Below, in pieces: positions 16,783 through 25,454 of a DNA stretch of 45,432 nt. Position numbers and translations under genes: made by a program. The DNA lies in assembly GCA_934457235.1 (NCBI GenBank), contig CAKSHT010000003.1, forward strand, positions 1-45,432. The letters run 5' to 3'. Position 1 is the first letter of the stretch, and the number at the start of each line of letters is the position of its first letter. The notes under the pieces are model-generated. The model ran no database searches and had not been told where the DNA came from. It was given only the letters and a program-made list of their open reading frames with translations. The DNA is from an uncultured Oscillospiraceae bacterium (GTDB taxonomy: Bacteria > Bacillota > Clostridia > Oscillospirales > Ruminococcaceae).

Positions 16783-18105
16783 TCAGAGCTTGAAAACCGT
16801 GCTGGTGAAGCCCGGAAGGGTCAGTCCGCCAAGCTCCATTGTTTCTCCGGTGAGGAGGTTTTCCCTTGCGCCGGAGGTGTTGAGATTGAATGTAAACGGA
16901 TTTGCGTCCGCGTTGATGACGGTCAGCAGAGTTTCGCCCTCGGCGCTGCGCGAGAACGCGTACTGCCTGTTGGTGAGCTGTACCTGCTTGTAGTCGCCCT
17001 GGGAAGCCGCCGGGTGGTTCTTCTGTATCTCGGCGAGCGCCTTAATGTGAGCGGTCAGGTCGCAGATACCCTCGGACTTCATCTTCTCAAGGTCGAATTC
17101 CGGACGGAGCTGGTCATCGCCGCCCTGGTTCTTGTCGCCAGGTACTCCGTATTCGCTTCCGTAGTATACTGCGGGGATTCCCGGCATCATGAACATCAGC
17201 GTGTAGATATCCGCAAGGTGCTCCTTGGTTTTCAGCATGGAGGCGATGCGGTTGACGTCGTGGTTGTCAACGAACGTATAAAGGTGCTTTCCTCTGTAAA
17301 GGCACCAGTTCTCGCTGCCGAACTGACGGTTGATGGAGTGTGCGATCTCAAACATGTTCATGTCGTTGAAGCTTGAGAACAGACCCTTGTAGCACTCGTA
17401 ATTCGTTACGCTGTCGAGCATTTCTGGGTTCATCCACTTGTTGTAGTCGCCGTGGAGCGTTTCGCCCAGCAGGAAGAAATCCTCGGCGAGCCACTTGCAG
17501 TGACCGTGCAGTTCCTTTAAGAAATTCAGATCCAGGCAGTACGCAACGTCAAGGCGCAGACCGTCGATGCCGAATTCGTTCTTCCAGCCGGTTATGCAGT
17601 CCTTGATATACTGCTTGACTTCGGGATTGTAGAGGTTCAGCTTCACCAGCTCGTAATGACCCTCCCAGCCCTCGTACCAGAAGCCGTCGTTATAGCCATC
17701 GTTGCCCTCGCGTACGTGAAACCAGTCCTTCTTTGCGCTGCCGAGTTTGTTTTCCCGGACATCCTTGAATGCCCAGAAATCGCGGCCGACATGATTGAAT
17801 ACGCCATCGAGTACTACTCTTATGCCGTTCTCGTGGAACGCGTCACAGACTTTCTTGAAATCCTCGTTGGTTCCGAGGCGTCGGTCGATCCTGGTGTAAT
17901 CCGCGGTGTCATAGCCGTGCGCGGTGCTTTCGAACACCGGTCCGAAGTAAACTGCGTTGCAGCCAAGCTCCTTTATATGGGGGATATCGTCGATGACGCG
18001 GAGTATCTTGTGCGTAGGCTCGGAAGTAAAGTCGTTCTGCCGCGGGCAGCCGAAATATCCGATAGGATAGATGTGATAGAATACAGCGTTTTCAAACCAG
18101 TTCAT
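16783..18105 (-). CDS. Cytosolic GH13 alpha-glucan hydrolase (amylase/cyclomaltodextrinase type)
   Basis: 440 residues from the ATG at 18105, chosen for its AAAGGAGAA site and because the TIM barrel starts at once (F-Y-H-I-Y-P-I-G); the longer in-frame start at 18201 has neither. All GH13 regions are present: D100-G-V-F-N-H105, nucleophile D186 (G-L-R-L-D-V-A), acid/base E215 (L-L-G-E-T) and transition-state aspartate D283 (F-V-D-N-H-D). No signal peptide, so it acts on imported maltodextrin or glycogen. It lacks the N-terminal domain of neopullulanases and ends with a short beta domain. The exact specificity cannot be read. It is transcribed alone from the promoter at 18259. Confidence 0.93.
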   Translation of the reverse strand: MNWFENAVFYHIYPIGYFGCPRQNDFTSEPTHKILRVIDDIPHIKELGCNAVYFGPVFESTAHGYDTADYTRIDRRLGTNEDFKKVCDAFHENGIRVVLDGVFNHVGRDFWAFKDVRENKLGSAKKDWFHVREGNDGYNDGFWYEGWEGHYELVKLNLYNPEVKQYIKDCITGWKNEFGIDGLRLDVAYCLDLNFLKELHGHCKWLAEDFFLLGETLHGDYNKWMNPEMLDSVTNYECYKGLFSSFNDMNMFEIAHSINRQFGSENWCLYRGKHLYTFVDNHDVNRIASMLKTKEHLADIYTLMFMMPGIPAVYYGSEYGVPGDKNQGGDDQLRPEFDLEKMKSEGICDLTAHIKALAEIQKNHPAASQGDYKQVQLTNRQYAFSRSAEGETLLTVINADANPFTFNLNTSGARENLLTGETMELGGLTLPGFTSTVFKL

Positions 18106-18258
18106 ACAGGGTTCTCCTTTTAATAAAAAAATCGGGTTCATGCGGGATAAATAATGCACATTCTGCATAATGATGCGCAATTCACCAAATGTCTGGAACA
18201 CTATTGATGTCAGAAAATTCGGCAGGATTGGCTAAAATCCCTAAAAGATTACAAACAC

Positions 18259-18287
18259 AGTATATCACATTTGTAACGTAATGTCAA
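18259..18287 (-). promoter_or_regulatory. Sigma-A promoter of the GH13 gene
   Basis: Minus strand TTGACA (18282-18287), 17-bp spacer, TATACT (18259-18264). The leader is about 145 nt. The gap 18106-18475 otherwise holds only the divergent promoter at 18357; I see no clear catabolite-repression palindrome. Confidence 0.85.
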
Positions 18288-18356
18288 GTTTCTTGTGCAA
18301 ATTTAACAAAAATATTCAGAAAAAATTGCTGACCTATGAAAATTTTTACAATGCCC

Positions 18357-18385
18357 TTGAAATAAGTTACAAAGTTTGATATACT
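18357..18385 (+). promoter_or_regulatory. Sigma-A promoter of the EAL sensor
   Basis: TTGAAA (18357-18362), 17-bp spacer, TATACT (18380-18385). The leader is about 85 nt with GGAGG 9 bp before the ATG. Confidence 0.82.
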
Positions 18386-18475
18386 ATATGTAAGTGATGC
18401 CTTTGGCAAAATGGCAGATACTGAGATGAATGTTACTGTATTTTTGCGGTTACCATACCCGGAGGTGCTTCGTTA

Positions 18476-21400
18476 ATGAAGATATCAATGCACAAAAGGC
18501 TGGTGCGGCGTATCCGGAATACGCTGGCGCCGGTGCTGACGGCTCTTGCCGTGGCGCTGGCGGTGTTCCCTGTTTCCGCCGGTGCGACCGGCAGAACTAT
18601 CAGGGTCGGCGTGAACATCGACTATGGAATATCCACTGTAGGCGGCAGCGACACCGGATTTGCAAAGGATTATCTCCGGGAGATCCAGAAGCGTACCGAT
18701 GATACATATGTATATGTAAGCGGCAGCGCACAGGAGCTTGCGAAGAAGTTTGCGGCGGGCGAGATCGACCTTATCCCCTGCGTGACCGGAAGCGAACTGG
18801 ACGTCTGGAGCCGCATGGCAGGAGAATCCGGGTTCAGCGGAGAGCTTGCTCTGAGCAGCTTCTCGCTGATGACGAAGTTCGCCGCGGTATATGTCCGCGG
18901 CAGCAGCGACGTTGCGTTCCAGGATCTTTCGACACTGAAATCAAAGCGCATAGGGTATCTCACCGAGGACGAAACCAAGTACTTCCCCTCCGGGAATTTC
19001 ATCACGCCGGAGCTGCGTTCCGCAGAGTTCGTGGCGTACAACACTGAGCAGCAGATGCGCTCTGACTTCGAGTCCGGAAAGCTGGACGCGGTGGCTAAGG
19101 ACTGCTTCCGCACCTGGACGGATGAAATGATAGTCTATCAGATGAGCACGGAAGAGTGCTTCTTCATGGCGGACGCTGAAAATTCCGCGATCCTGCGGGA
19201 TATCGACGCGGCGGTCGCGGGCATTTCAATGACCAACAGTGCGTTTTCCTCCGGGCTTTATAACAAGTATGTGGCGAAGTACGGCGCGCAGCGCTATGCC
19301 TACACCGAGTCCGAGAAATACTATATCGAAAACAATAAGGAACTGAAAATAGGCGTAAATATTCAGGCGAGCGTTATGGATACCGCCGACGGAAATAACG
19401 TCATCGGCGTTACCGAAAAGACGATGGAGCAGCTCAGCGGTCTGTCCGGTCTTGATATACAGCTCGTTCCGTTCGACAGCATAAAGGATGCAGTGGCTGC
19501 GCTGCGCAGCGGGACAATACAGGCGGTGTGCGGCGGAGTTAATACGACCTCAATGTCCGTATACACCGATATGCGTATTTCCGCGCCCTATTCCAAAATG
19601 CCCATAGCGGCAGCCGGAAAGACCGGAAGCACGGTCGGGGAGCGTTCCCGCATAGCCGTTCCGGCAAGCGCGGAGGATATCAGCGCTTATCTTTCTGAGA
19701 TATACCCCGGCGCACAGATACTGCGTTACAATAACGAGAAGCTCTGCCTTGATGCCGTGGTGAACGGCGAGGCTGATGTCACATATTCCGGCGCCTACGA
19801 GCTGATGTACGCCCTGGGGACTGATTACCCCGGCGTTGAGATCGTGGACGTAAGGGACGCGTTTCATTCGGAGTGCATCGCATTCCCGGAGGGACAGACT
19901 GATCTTGCGAATATTCTGGGTAAATCCATCGCATGTATGAGCAGCAGCAGCGTCCTTGTGAACACTTATTCCGCGATAGTCGGAAGCCAGTCTGCGGCTT
20001 CGTCGAATGTGTTCTTTGAGCGCTACCTTGTATGGATGATAGTCGGAGCGCTGCTCGTGCTCGCCGTGGTTTTCGCAGTTATCTGCATAGTAACGTTCCG
20101 CACACGACACGTCGCGGATATCGACCCGCTGACCGGCGGAAGAAGCAAACACAAATTCTACGATGACACCCGCAAGCTGCTGAAAAAGACCGGCGCGGAG
20201 AACTGGGCGATCGCGCTTTTCGATATTGACAAGTTCAAGTACGTCAACGACCGCCTGGGCTATGAAGAGGGCAACAGAATGCTGGAGCGCCTTTACAAGA
20301 CCGTTTCCGATCATCTGGAAAAGGATGAGGTGTTCGCGCGCATGTCTGATGATAATTTCGTCCTGACGATAAAGAACGCGACGGATATCGAGCTTACCGC
20401 CAGAATGAACAGCATTTTCGCAGAATTTGACCGGCGCAACAGCCTCTTCGTGAAGTACCCCGTGGTATTCAGCGCAGGTATCTGCCGTATGAACCAGTGC
20501 ATAAACGAGAACCGCCACGGCGATGTGGACATAAACGCCGCCATCGACCGCTGCAAGATCGCAAAGAGCACATTGAAGGGTACGCACTATTCTTCCATCG
20601 CGTTCTACGACGGCTCCATACGTGACCGCGCACTGCGTGAGAAGGATTACGAAAATATCATGCCGGCCGCCCTGGAGCGCCGTGAGTTCCAGTGCTACCT
20701 CCAGCCGAAGTACGGACTGCGTACGCGGAACATTGAGGGCGCGGAAGCGCTTATCCGCTGGAACAGCAAGGAGTTCGGGTTCATATCTCCGGGCGATTTT
20801 ATCCCGATCGCCGAGAAGAACGGATTCGTCGTGGAGCTGGATTTCTTCATTCTTGAGGAAGTCTGCCGCACAATGCGCAAATGGCTGGACGAAGGAAAGA
20901 AGCCGGTAGTCGTATCCGTCAACCAGTCAAGACTGCATCTGAATTATGACGACTATATCTGGCGCCTGCGTGAGATCGTGGATAAGTACGATATCCCGTA
21001 TGAGTACATCGAGCTGGAGCTTACCGAGAGCGTTTTCACTGAGAACGCCGAGAAGCTTCTGAAGATAATGCACAAGCTGCACGAGATAGGCTTCAAGCTT
21101 TCCCTGGACGATTTCGGCTCCGGATATTCCTCTCTGAATATGCTGAAAGACATGCCGGTGGACGTCGTGAAAATCGACAAGGAGTTCTTCAGCGACACGA
21201 TGAACACCAGCAAGGGACGTGCGGTCATCTCCACAGTAGTTGACCTTGCAAACAACCTTGACATGGATGTCATTTCCGAGGGCGTTGAGACCAAGGAGCA
21301 GGTGGAATTCCTGACAGAGATACACTGTGCAATGGTGCAGGGGTATTATTTTGCTAAGCCTATGCCGATAACTGATTTTGAAAAGCTGTGGTATGCCGAT

Positions 21401-21580
21401 CTTGAGGATATCCGCAGGAAAAAGGACGCTGCCGCCGCAAGACAGCAGAAGAGGGCAGAGGCATTGGAGCATGCGCAGGCGGCTGAGCATACCGAAGCCG
21501 CGTCCGCTGAAGCTCCGGAAACTCCTGCGCAGGAGAACGGCGAGGATGATTCCTCACCGGAAGCGCCGCAGACAACATAA
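18476..21580 (+). CDS. Membrane sensor with tandem SBP domains, degenerate GGDEF and EAL phosphodiesterase
   Basis: 1034 residues. Signal peptide about 1-38. Two extracellular solute-binding (SBP_bac_3-like) domains lie at about 40-265 and 285-505, each opening with I-(R/K)-(V/I)-G-V-N-I. One transmembrane helix is at about 518-542. The GGDEF domain (about 555-720) reads S-D-D-N-F at 624-628 where the active site should be, so cyclase activity is not expected. The EAL domain (about 735-985) keeps E757-A-L, N816 (V-N-Q-S), E-L-T-E-S, D878-D879-F-G-S-G, K-I-D-K and Q-G-Y-Y-F, so it should cleave c-di-GMP. An Ala/Glu tail ends the protein. It probably links an external amino acid or similar ligand to c-di-GMP breakdown. 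Confidence 0.93.
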   Translation: MKISMHKRLVRRIRNTLAPVLTALAVALAVFPVSAGATGRTIRVGVNIDYGISTVGGSDTGFAKDYLREIQKRTDDTYVYVSGSAQELAKKFAAGEIDLIPCVTGSELDVWSRMAGESGFSGELALSSFSLMTKFAAVYVRGSSDVAFQDLSTLKSKRIGYLTEDETKYFPSGNFITPELRSAEFVAYNTEQQMRSDFESGKLDAVAKDCFRTWTDEMIVYQMSTEECFFMADAENSAILRDIDAAVAGISMTNSAFSSGLYNKYVAKYGAQRYAYTESEKYYIENNKELKIGVNIQASVMDTADGNNVIGVTEKTMEQLSGLSGLDIQLVPFDSIKDAVAALRSGTIQAVCGGVNTTSMSVYTDMRISAPYSKMPIAAAGKTGSTVGERSRIAVPASAEDISAYLSEIYPGAQILRYNNEKLCLDAVVNGEADVTYSGAYELMYALGTDYPGVEIVDVRDAFHSECIAFPEGQTDLANILGKSIACMSSSSVLVNTYSAIVGSQSAASSNVFFERYLVWMIVGALLVLAVVFAVICIVTFRTRHVADIDPLTGGRSKHKFYDDTRKLLKKTGAENWAIALFDIDKFKYVNDRLGYEEGNRMLERLYKTVSDHLEKDEVFARMSDDNFVLTIKNATDIELTARMNSIFAEFDRRNSLFVKYPVVFSAGICRMNQCINENRHGDVDINAAIDRCKIAKSTLKGTHYSSIAFYDGSIRDRALREKDYENIMPAALERREFQCYLQPKYGLRTRNIEGAEALIRWNSKEFGFISPGDFIPIAEKNGFVVELDFFILEEVCRTMRKWLDEGKKPVVVSVNQSRLHLNYDDYIWRLREIVDKYDIPYEYIELELTESVFTENAEKLLKIMHKLHEIGFKLSLDDFGSGYSSLNMLKDMPVDVVKIDKEFFSDTMNTSKGRAVISTVVDLANNLDMDVISEGVETKEQVEFLTEIHCAMVQGYYFAKPMPITDFEKLWYADLEDIRRKKDAAAARQQKRAEALEHAQAAEHTEAASAEAPETPAQENGEDDSSPEAPQTT

Positions 21581-21581
21581 A

Positions 21582-21614
21582 AAAACAGGGTGGGTATGTT
21601 CCCGCCCTTGTTTT
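21582..21614 (+). terminator. Terminator after the EAL gene
   Basis: An 8-bp stem with one T-G pair (21587-21594 with 21601-21608) and a TATGTT loop, followed by TGTTTTG. It lies between the EAL gene and the hydrolase gene. Confidence 0.65.
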
Positions 21615-21632
21615 GTTAAATAGGAGGAGCAA

Positions 21633-22370
21633 ATGAACTCAGAAAAAGTAATGACCGATAATATTCCGGTCAGGGTGTACACGGACGGAGCGTTCAGCCG
21701 TACTGTTCTGTCGGTGCATGGATTTGGCGGCAGCAAGGACAGCCTTGCGATAGAGGGGCTTGCAGATCGGCTGTGTCCGCAGGGCTTCCGGGTAGTGGCA
21801 CCTGACCTCCCGTGCCACGGAGACCGCAATGAACCCGAAACCATGCTGGCTCCGGAGCAGTGCCTTGCGGATATAATGGCAGTGGAAAAGGCGTTCGGCG
21901 CGGAATATGCGTTTGCCACGAGTTTCGGCGGCTGTCTTATCCTGCGTAGGGTCGAGCTTTACGGAGATCCGTTCCGGCGGATAGTTCTGAGAGTACCGGC
22001 GGTCAATATGGCGGATTCGCTGCTGCGCTGCATGAAGCTGTTCCAGCCGGATTTCACGCTTGAACAGGCGAAAACAGGCGGATTTCACGTTAAGATGAGC
22101 CGTGAGCTGAATATTCCGTACAGCTTCTATGAGAAGCTGCTTGAACTGAACGAGGTGCGGCACTGTGATTTCTGGGATATCCCGGAGATAATGACGGTAT
22201 ACGCGGGCTGCGACGAGCTTGTATCCCGCAGCGACACCGAGGAATTCCTGCGGCTGAACCCGAATATCCGCAGCCTGTGCATAGAGGGCAGCGGGCACAG
22301 AATGAACCAGAAGCCGGAATACCTGGCGGCGGCGCTCGACAGAGCCGCGGAGCATTTTATTAGCAAATAA
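21633..22370 (+). CDS. Alpha/beta hydrolase (serine aminopeptidase S33-like)
   Basis: 245 residues, soluble. The oxyanion motif is V-H-G-F-G-G-S near 29-35. The nucleophile elbow reads A-T-S-F-G-G, with Ser at about 96 and Thr where Gly is usual. The acid is in A-G-C-D-E-L-V near 191, and the histidine is in G-S-G-H-R-M near 222, so the triad is complete. A lid insertion lies between strands 6 and 7 (about 120-175). Esterase, lipase or peptidase activity on a small substrate is likely; the substrate is unknown. AGGAGGAG precedes the ATG. The stop is 3 bp before the hairpin array. Confidence 0.88.
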   Translation: MNSEKVMTDNIPVRVYTDGAFSRTVLSVHGFGGSKDSLAIEGLADRLCPQGFRVVAPDLPCHGDRNEPETMLAPEQCLADIMAVEKAFGAEYAFATSFGGCLILRRVELYGDPFRRIVLRVPAVNMADSLLRCMKLFQPDFTLEQAKTGGFHVKMSRELNIPYSFYEKLLELNEVRHCDFWDIPEIMTVYAGCDELVSRSDTEEFLRLNPNIRSLCIEGSGHRMNQKPEYLAAALDRAAEHFISK

Positions 22371-22372
22371 GA

Positions 22373-22676
22373 AATGGGGCTGGAAAAATCCAGCCCCATT
22401 GAGACCGTCGAAACAATCCGAGGACATTGGGCGTTGCCCAAGTCCACCGCTTCGCTTCTGCGCGCACGGTTTGTCGGCATAGCCGACAAACCAGCGTAAG
22501 ACCGAAGGTCGTCGCCTTGCGTAAGGCGCAGCCGTCGCTTAGACACTTGCGCGGATAGAAGTATTTTTTGACCCGGCAAAGCTGGGTCAAAAAATGGATT
22601 TCAAATGCCCGCTTCGCGGGCAAAAGATAATTTTTCGACAAGCTGAATGGGGCTGGAAAAATCCAGCCCCATTCAG
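22373..22676. repeat. Hairpin-packed intergenic array bounded by two near-identical hairpins
   Basis: Eight inverted repeats in about 300 bp. The outer pair (22373-22400 and 22643-22676) share 28 identical bases, an 11-14 bp stem rich in GGGG/CCCC with an AAAAAT loop. Between them lie 22427-22432/22436-22441, an 11-bp perfect stem 22468-22478/22482-22492 (loop ATA), 22500-22503/22507-22510 (loop GAA), 22513-22518/22523-22528, a 15-bp stem 22563-22577/22581-22595 (loop AAA, one wobble), and 22606-22612/22616-22622 (loop TTC). Each outer hairpin abuts a stop codon, so they may serve as terminators of the convergent genes. The interior is not explained by any RNA family that I recognise, and the short frames crossing it look spurious. 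Confidence 0.75.
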
Positions 22677-22685
22677 TTTATTGTG

Positions 22686-23870
22686 TTACTTTTTAATGAC
22701 AAGCTCCACGGAATCCGGAGTGTCCTTTGACAGAATGAACGTATCAAGCGAAAGGTCAACGCCTTCCACGTACCACGACAGCGACAGTATATCGCTTGTG
22801 GTCATTGAAGCTTCCTCGCGCTGCTTTATTGAGCCGTTTACGTCCTTGAGCTGACCGGAGAAGATATAGGCGCTGCCGCTTGCCACTTTCGGGATAAGCT
22901 TGTTCATGATATCCTGAGTGCCGTCCTTTGCGGCGGGCAGCGCGTCGGATATTCTGACAACTCCGTTTCCGACGGAGCCGAGGTAGGATTCCGGCTGCCA
23001 GCTATCCTGTTCCATCTCCTTGTACTGAGCAAGATAGAAGCTGTCGCGGCTGGAATAGAAGTACATCAGCATGTTGTCGTATTCCGAAGCGTCCTCGCGG
23101 TGGTCAAGGCTTCCTATCACCTTTATACCCTTGCTGTTGCAATATTTGACTGTTTCAGTGGAAGCTGTGTAGCTGATTATAACATCGCAGCCCTTCCTTA
23201 CGAGCGCGTCAACGGCGTTGTGTATCTCGCTGTCCGCGCGGGCGGTAGAATATACCGTCTGTGCCGTGGTGTAAACAAGCTGTGCGCCGAGCTGCGCTGC
23301 GTCCGTCACCTGTACGGTGTAGAGCATCGAGGGGTCAACGACTATGCCGATCTTTTCGCTTTCGGAGTTGTATGCGGCAGCCATTCCTGCGACATACGCC
23401 GCCTGATAGATACTCTCGGTGTATGCATAGATATTGACGGAGCGCATACTGGAGCCGTAGTCGATGAAGTTGATGTTCATGTAATTCTGCGATACGGGAT
23501 TTATCGTATGCGAGAACACCGGGCTTCCGGAAACTATGTGCGTGCAGCCGTCGTCCACAAGCATTTTCACAGCCTTTTCGAAGTCGCCTACGTTCACGTT
23601 GTCGATGTACTCGGATTCCACGTTGGTGTACTGCTCAGCCATTATCCGCTGGCGGTTGCAGTCGGCGGTGAATCCCTCGCCGTCAACGCTTCCGTTGTAT
23701 ATGAAGCCGATCTTTACTGCGGGCTGCACCTCTGCGGTAGCCTCCGCAGTTCCCTCCGCCGTGCCGCTGGTGCTGTCGGATTCAGTGGAGCCGTTACATG
23801 CTGCCAGGGAAGTCACGGCAAGTATCACGGCAGTCGCTGCTGCCATTTTTTTCAGCCAGTTTATGCTCAT
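22686..23870 (-). CDS. BMP-family substrate-binding lipoprotein
   Basis: 394 residues. A lipoprotein signal ends L-A-A-C at about 22-25, followed by a Ser/Thr/Glu linker. From about 50 the BMP/PnrA pattern is clear: V-K-I-G-F-I-Y-N-G-S, D-E/G-G-F-T, a mid-protein I-N-F-I-D-Y-G-S, V-A-G-M-A-A-A-Y, and K-G-C-D-V-I-I-S-Y. Proteins of this type deliver nucleosides or similar ligands to ABC importers, or act as receptors. No ATPase or permease gene is adjacent, so it is an orphan here. GGAGGTAT precedes the ATG; an extended -10 promoter lies about 80 bp upstream. Confidence 0.9.
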   Translation of the reverse strand: MSINWLKKMAAATAVILAVTSLAACNGSTESDSTSGTAEGTAEATAEVQPAVKIGFIYNGSVDGEGFTADCNRQRIMAEQYTNVESEYIDNVNVGDFEKAVKMLVDDGCTHIVSGSPVFSHTINPVSQNYMNINFIDYGSSMRSVNIYAYTESIYQAAYVAGMAAAYNSESEKIGIVVDPSMLYTVQVTDAAQLGAQLVYTTAQTVYSTARADSEIHNAVDALVRKGCDVIISYTASTETVKYCNSKGIKVIGSLDHREDASEYDNMLMYFYSSRDSFYLAQYKEMEQDSWQPESYLGSVGNGVVRISDALPAAKDGTQDIMNKLIPKVASGSAYIFSGQLKDVNGSIKQREEASMTTSDILSLSWYVEGVDLSLDTFILSKDTPDSVELVIKK

Positions 23871-23949
23871 TGTCTATACCTCCGGTATAATGTCTGGAAT
23901 ATAATACTTTCAGTCTTTGAAATTCACGGTAAAAAGCCTGTATAAAATC

Positions 23950-23958
23950 ATTATACCA
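23950..23958 (-). promoter_or_regulatory. Extended -10 promoter of the BMP lipoprotein
   Basis: Minus strand TGG-TATAAT (23950-23955 for the hexamer); the -35 is weak. Confidence 0.5.
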
Positions 23959-24040
23959 TATTTTCGGTAAAAAAGCATCACTTTTCAGAAATATTTCACT
24001 GTAGATTTTGATTTTTTGTATTTATTTTTTGTGGGGATTA

Positions 24041-24049
24041 TGCTATAAT
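24041..24049 (+). promoter_or_regulatory. Extended -10 promoter of the PrsA-like lipoproteins
   Basis: TGC-TATAAT (24044-24049), with no strong -35. An in-frame ATG at 24048 overlaps this -10, which supports the downstream start at 24102. Confidence 0.55.
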
Positions 24050-24101
24050 GAAAAATAGGCACAAATTATCCGGCATATCCGGCACAGGAAAGGAAAAACA
24101 A

Positions 24102-25454
24102 ATGCATTTCAGAAAGTTCATCGCCGCTGTTTCTGCGGCGGCAATCATACTCAGCTGCGGCTGTTCCGTGCGCTCATCTTCCGTTGCGGCGTGGGTCACC
24201 GGCTCCGTCAGCAACAAGGATTCATTGTCCATCAGCATTGACGATTTCAACAAGGAGTACAAGTTCTGGCTGTTCCAGCAGCAGATCCCGGACGATACGG
24301 CGTCCGAGGTCACGGATAAATGCGCCGAGCAGCGCAGCAATATCATCAATTATCTGGTGAACGAGAAGATAGTACTTGATCAGGCGGACAAAATGGGCAT
24401 AACCCTTACCGATGACGACCAGACCGCCATTGACGAGCGTTACAACGAGCTTATCGACCAGTATACCGACAGCTGCAGGGACTATGTGAACGCCGGAGAG
24501 AGCGGCACAAACGAGGTGACCGGCGACGCCATACTTGAGGAAGCCGGGAAGATCCTTGACGAAAAGCTTGCGGAGTGCGGCATGTCCAGGGACGATATTC
24601 TGATGTCAGCCCGCAGCGAGAAGATAATGGAGAAGCTGAAAGCCAAACTCGCGGAGGAGGATCCTGTTACCCGCGACGACGCCGAGAACGAGTACAATGA
24701 GCTTGTCAAGAGCATTCAGCAGATGTACGACGAGGAGCCTACGTATTACGAGTCCTATTCCTATTACAGCAGCTTCTGGCTGCCGGAGAATTCCCGCAGG
24801 ATAAAGCATATCCTGCTGAAGTTCGACGATGCGGATTCCACCGAAATAAGCACGCAGCGCGCCAATGATGATGAAGAAGCTGCCGAGGAAGCGCGCAAAG
24901 CCGCTGCCGAAAAGGTAATGCCCCAGGCTGAGGAGATCGTGGCGCAGCTCGATGATGGCGCGGATTTCGATGAGCTTGTGAAGCAGTATTCCGGCGATCC
25001 GGGAAGCACCGCAGACGGCTTCGAGGGATATCTGGTAGTTCCGGACGGCGGCATTTACTATAAGGAGTTCCAGCAGGGCGCGTACGAGCTTGAGAATATC
25101 GGCGATTACAAGATAGTTGTAACTGATATAGGAGTGCATATACTCCAGTACGCTGCGGACGCAGTGCTCGACCCGGACACCACCGAAAAGATAATCGACA
25201 TAATCCAGGAGGACCTTGAGGAGACCGCCGCTGACACGGCATACAGCGAGGCAATGAAGCAGTGGCGCACCGAGTATGCGTATGACGTGGCGTACACCAC
25301 GCTCAACATCGTTAAGCCGGAGCCTACCGCCGAGAGCGAGGACGATTCCTACGATGCGGAGAGCAATTCCTCTGCGGCTGACAGCAGCGCTTCAGATATA
25401 AGTGCTTCCACGGCTGAGAGCAGCTCATCCATGGTGGAAAGCGCCGCTGAGTAA
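24102..25454 (+). CDS. PrsA/SurA-like foldase lipoprotein, first copy
   Basis: 450 residues from the ATG at 24102 (AAAGGAAAAAC upstream; the earlier in-frame ATG lies in the promoter). The lipobox is I-L-S-C-G-C near 17-20. A SurA-N-like helical chaperone region covers about 40-220 (L-V-N-E-K-I-V-L-D-Q-A). A parvulin-like prolyl-isomerase region begins I-K-H-I-L-L-K near 248 and contains G-A-D-F-D-E-L-V-K-Q-Y-S-G-D-P-G-S, the classic PpiC phrase, then G-F-E-G-Y and I-G-V-H-I-L. A Ser/Ala/Asp tail of about 40 residues ends it. It should help exported proteins to fold outside the membrane. Its stop overlaps the next start (TAATG). Confidence 0.88.
   Translation: MHFRKFIAAVSAAAIILSCGCSVRSSSVAAWVTGSVSNKDSLSISIDDFNKEYKFWLFQQQIPDDTASEVTDKCAEQRSNIINYLVNEKIVLDQADKMGITLTDDDQTAIDERYNELIDQYTDSCRDYVNAGESGTNEVTGDAILEEAGKILDEKLAECGMSRDDILMSARSEKIMEKLKAKLAEEDPVTRDDAENEYNELVKSIQQMYDEEPTYYESYSYYSSFWLPENSRRIKHILLKFDDADSTEISTQRANDDEEAAEEARKAAAEKVMPQAEEIVAQLDDGADFDELVKQYSGDPGSTADGFEGYLVVPDGGIYYKEFQQGAYELENIGDYKIVVTDIGVHILQYAADAVLDPDTTEKIIDIIQEDLEETAADTAYSEAMKQWRTEYAYDVAYTTLNIVKPEPTAESEDDSYDAESNSSAADSSASDISASTAESSSSMVESAAE

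Noticed and set aside
19550-20587. Minus-strand open frame of 345 codons inside the EAL sensor gene
   Set aside because: Antisense to a multi-domain gene with clear motifs; no start signal.
22360-22641. Minus-strand frames crossing the hairpin array
   Set aside because: Their peptides are made of translated palindromes (Cys/Arg-rich), with no ribosome site; the DNA is better explained as non-coding structure.
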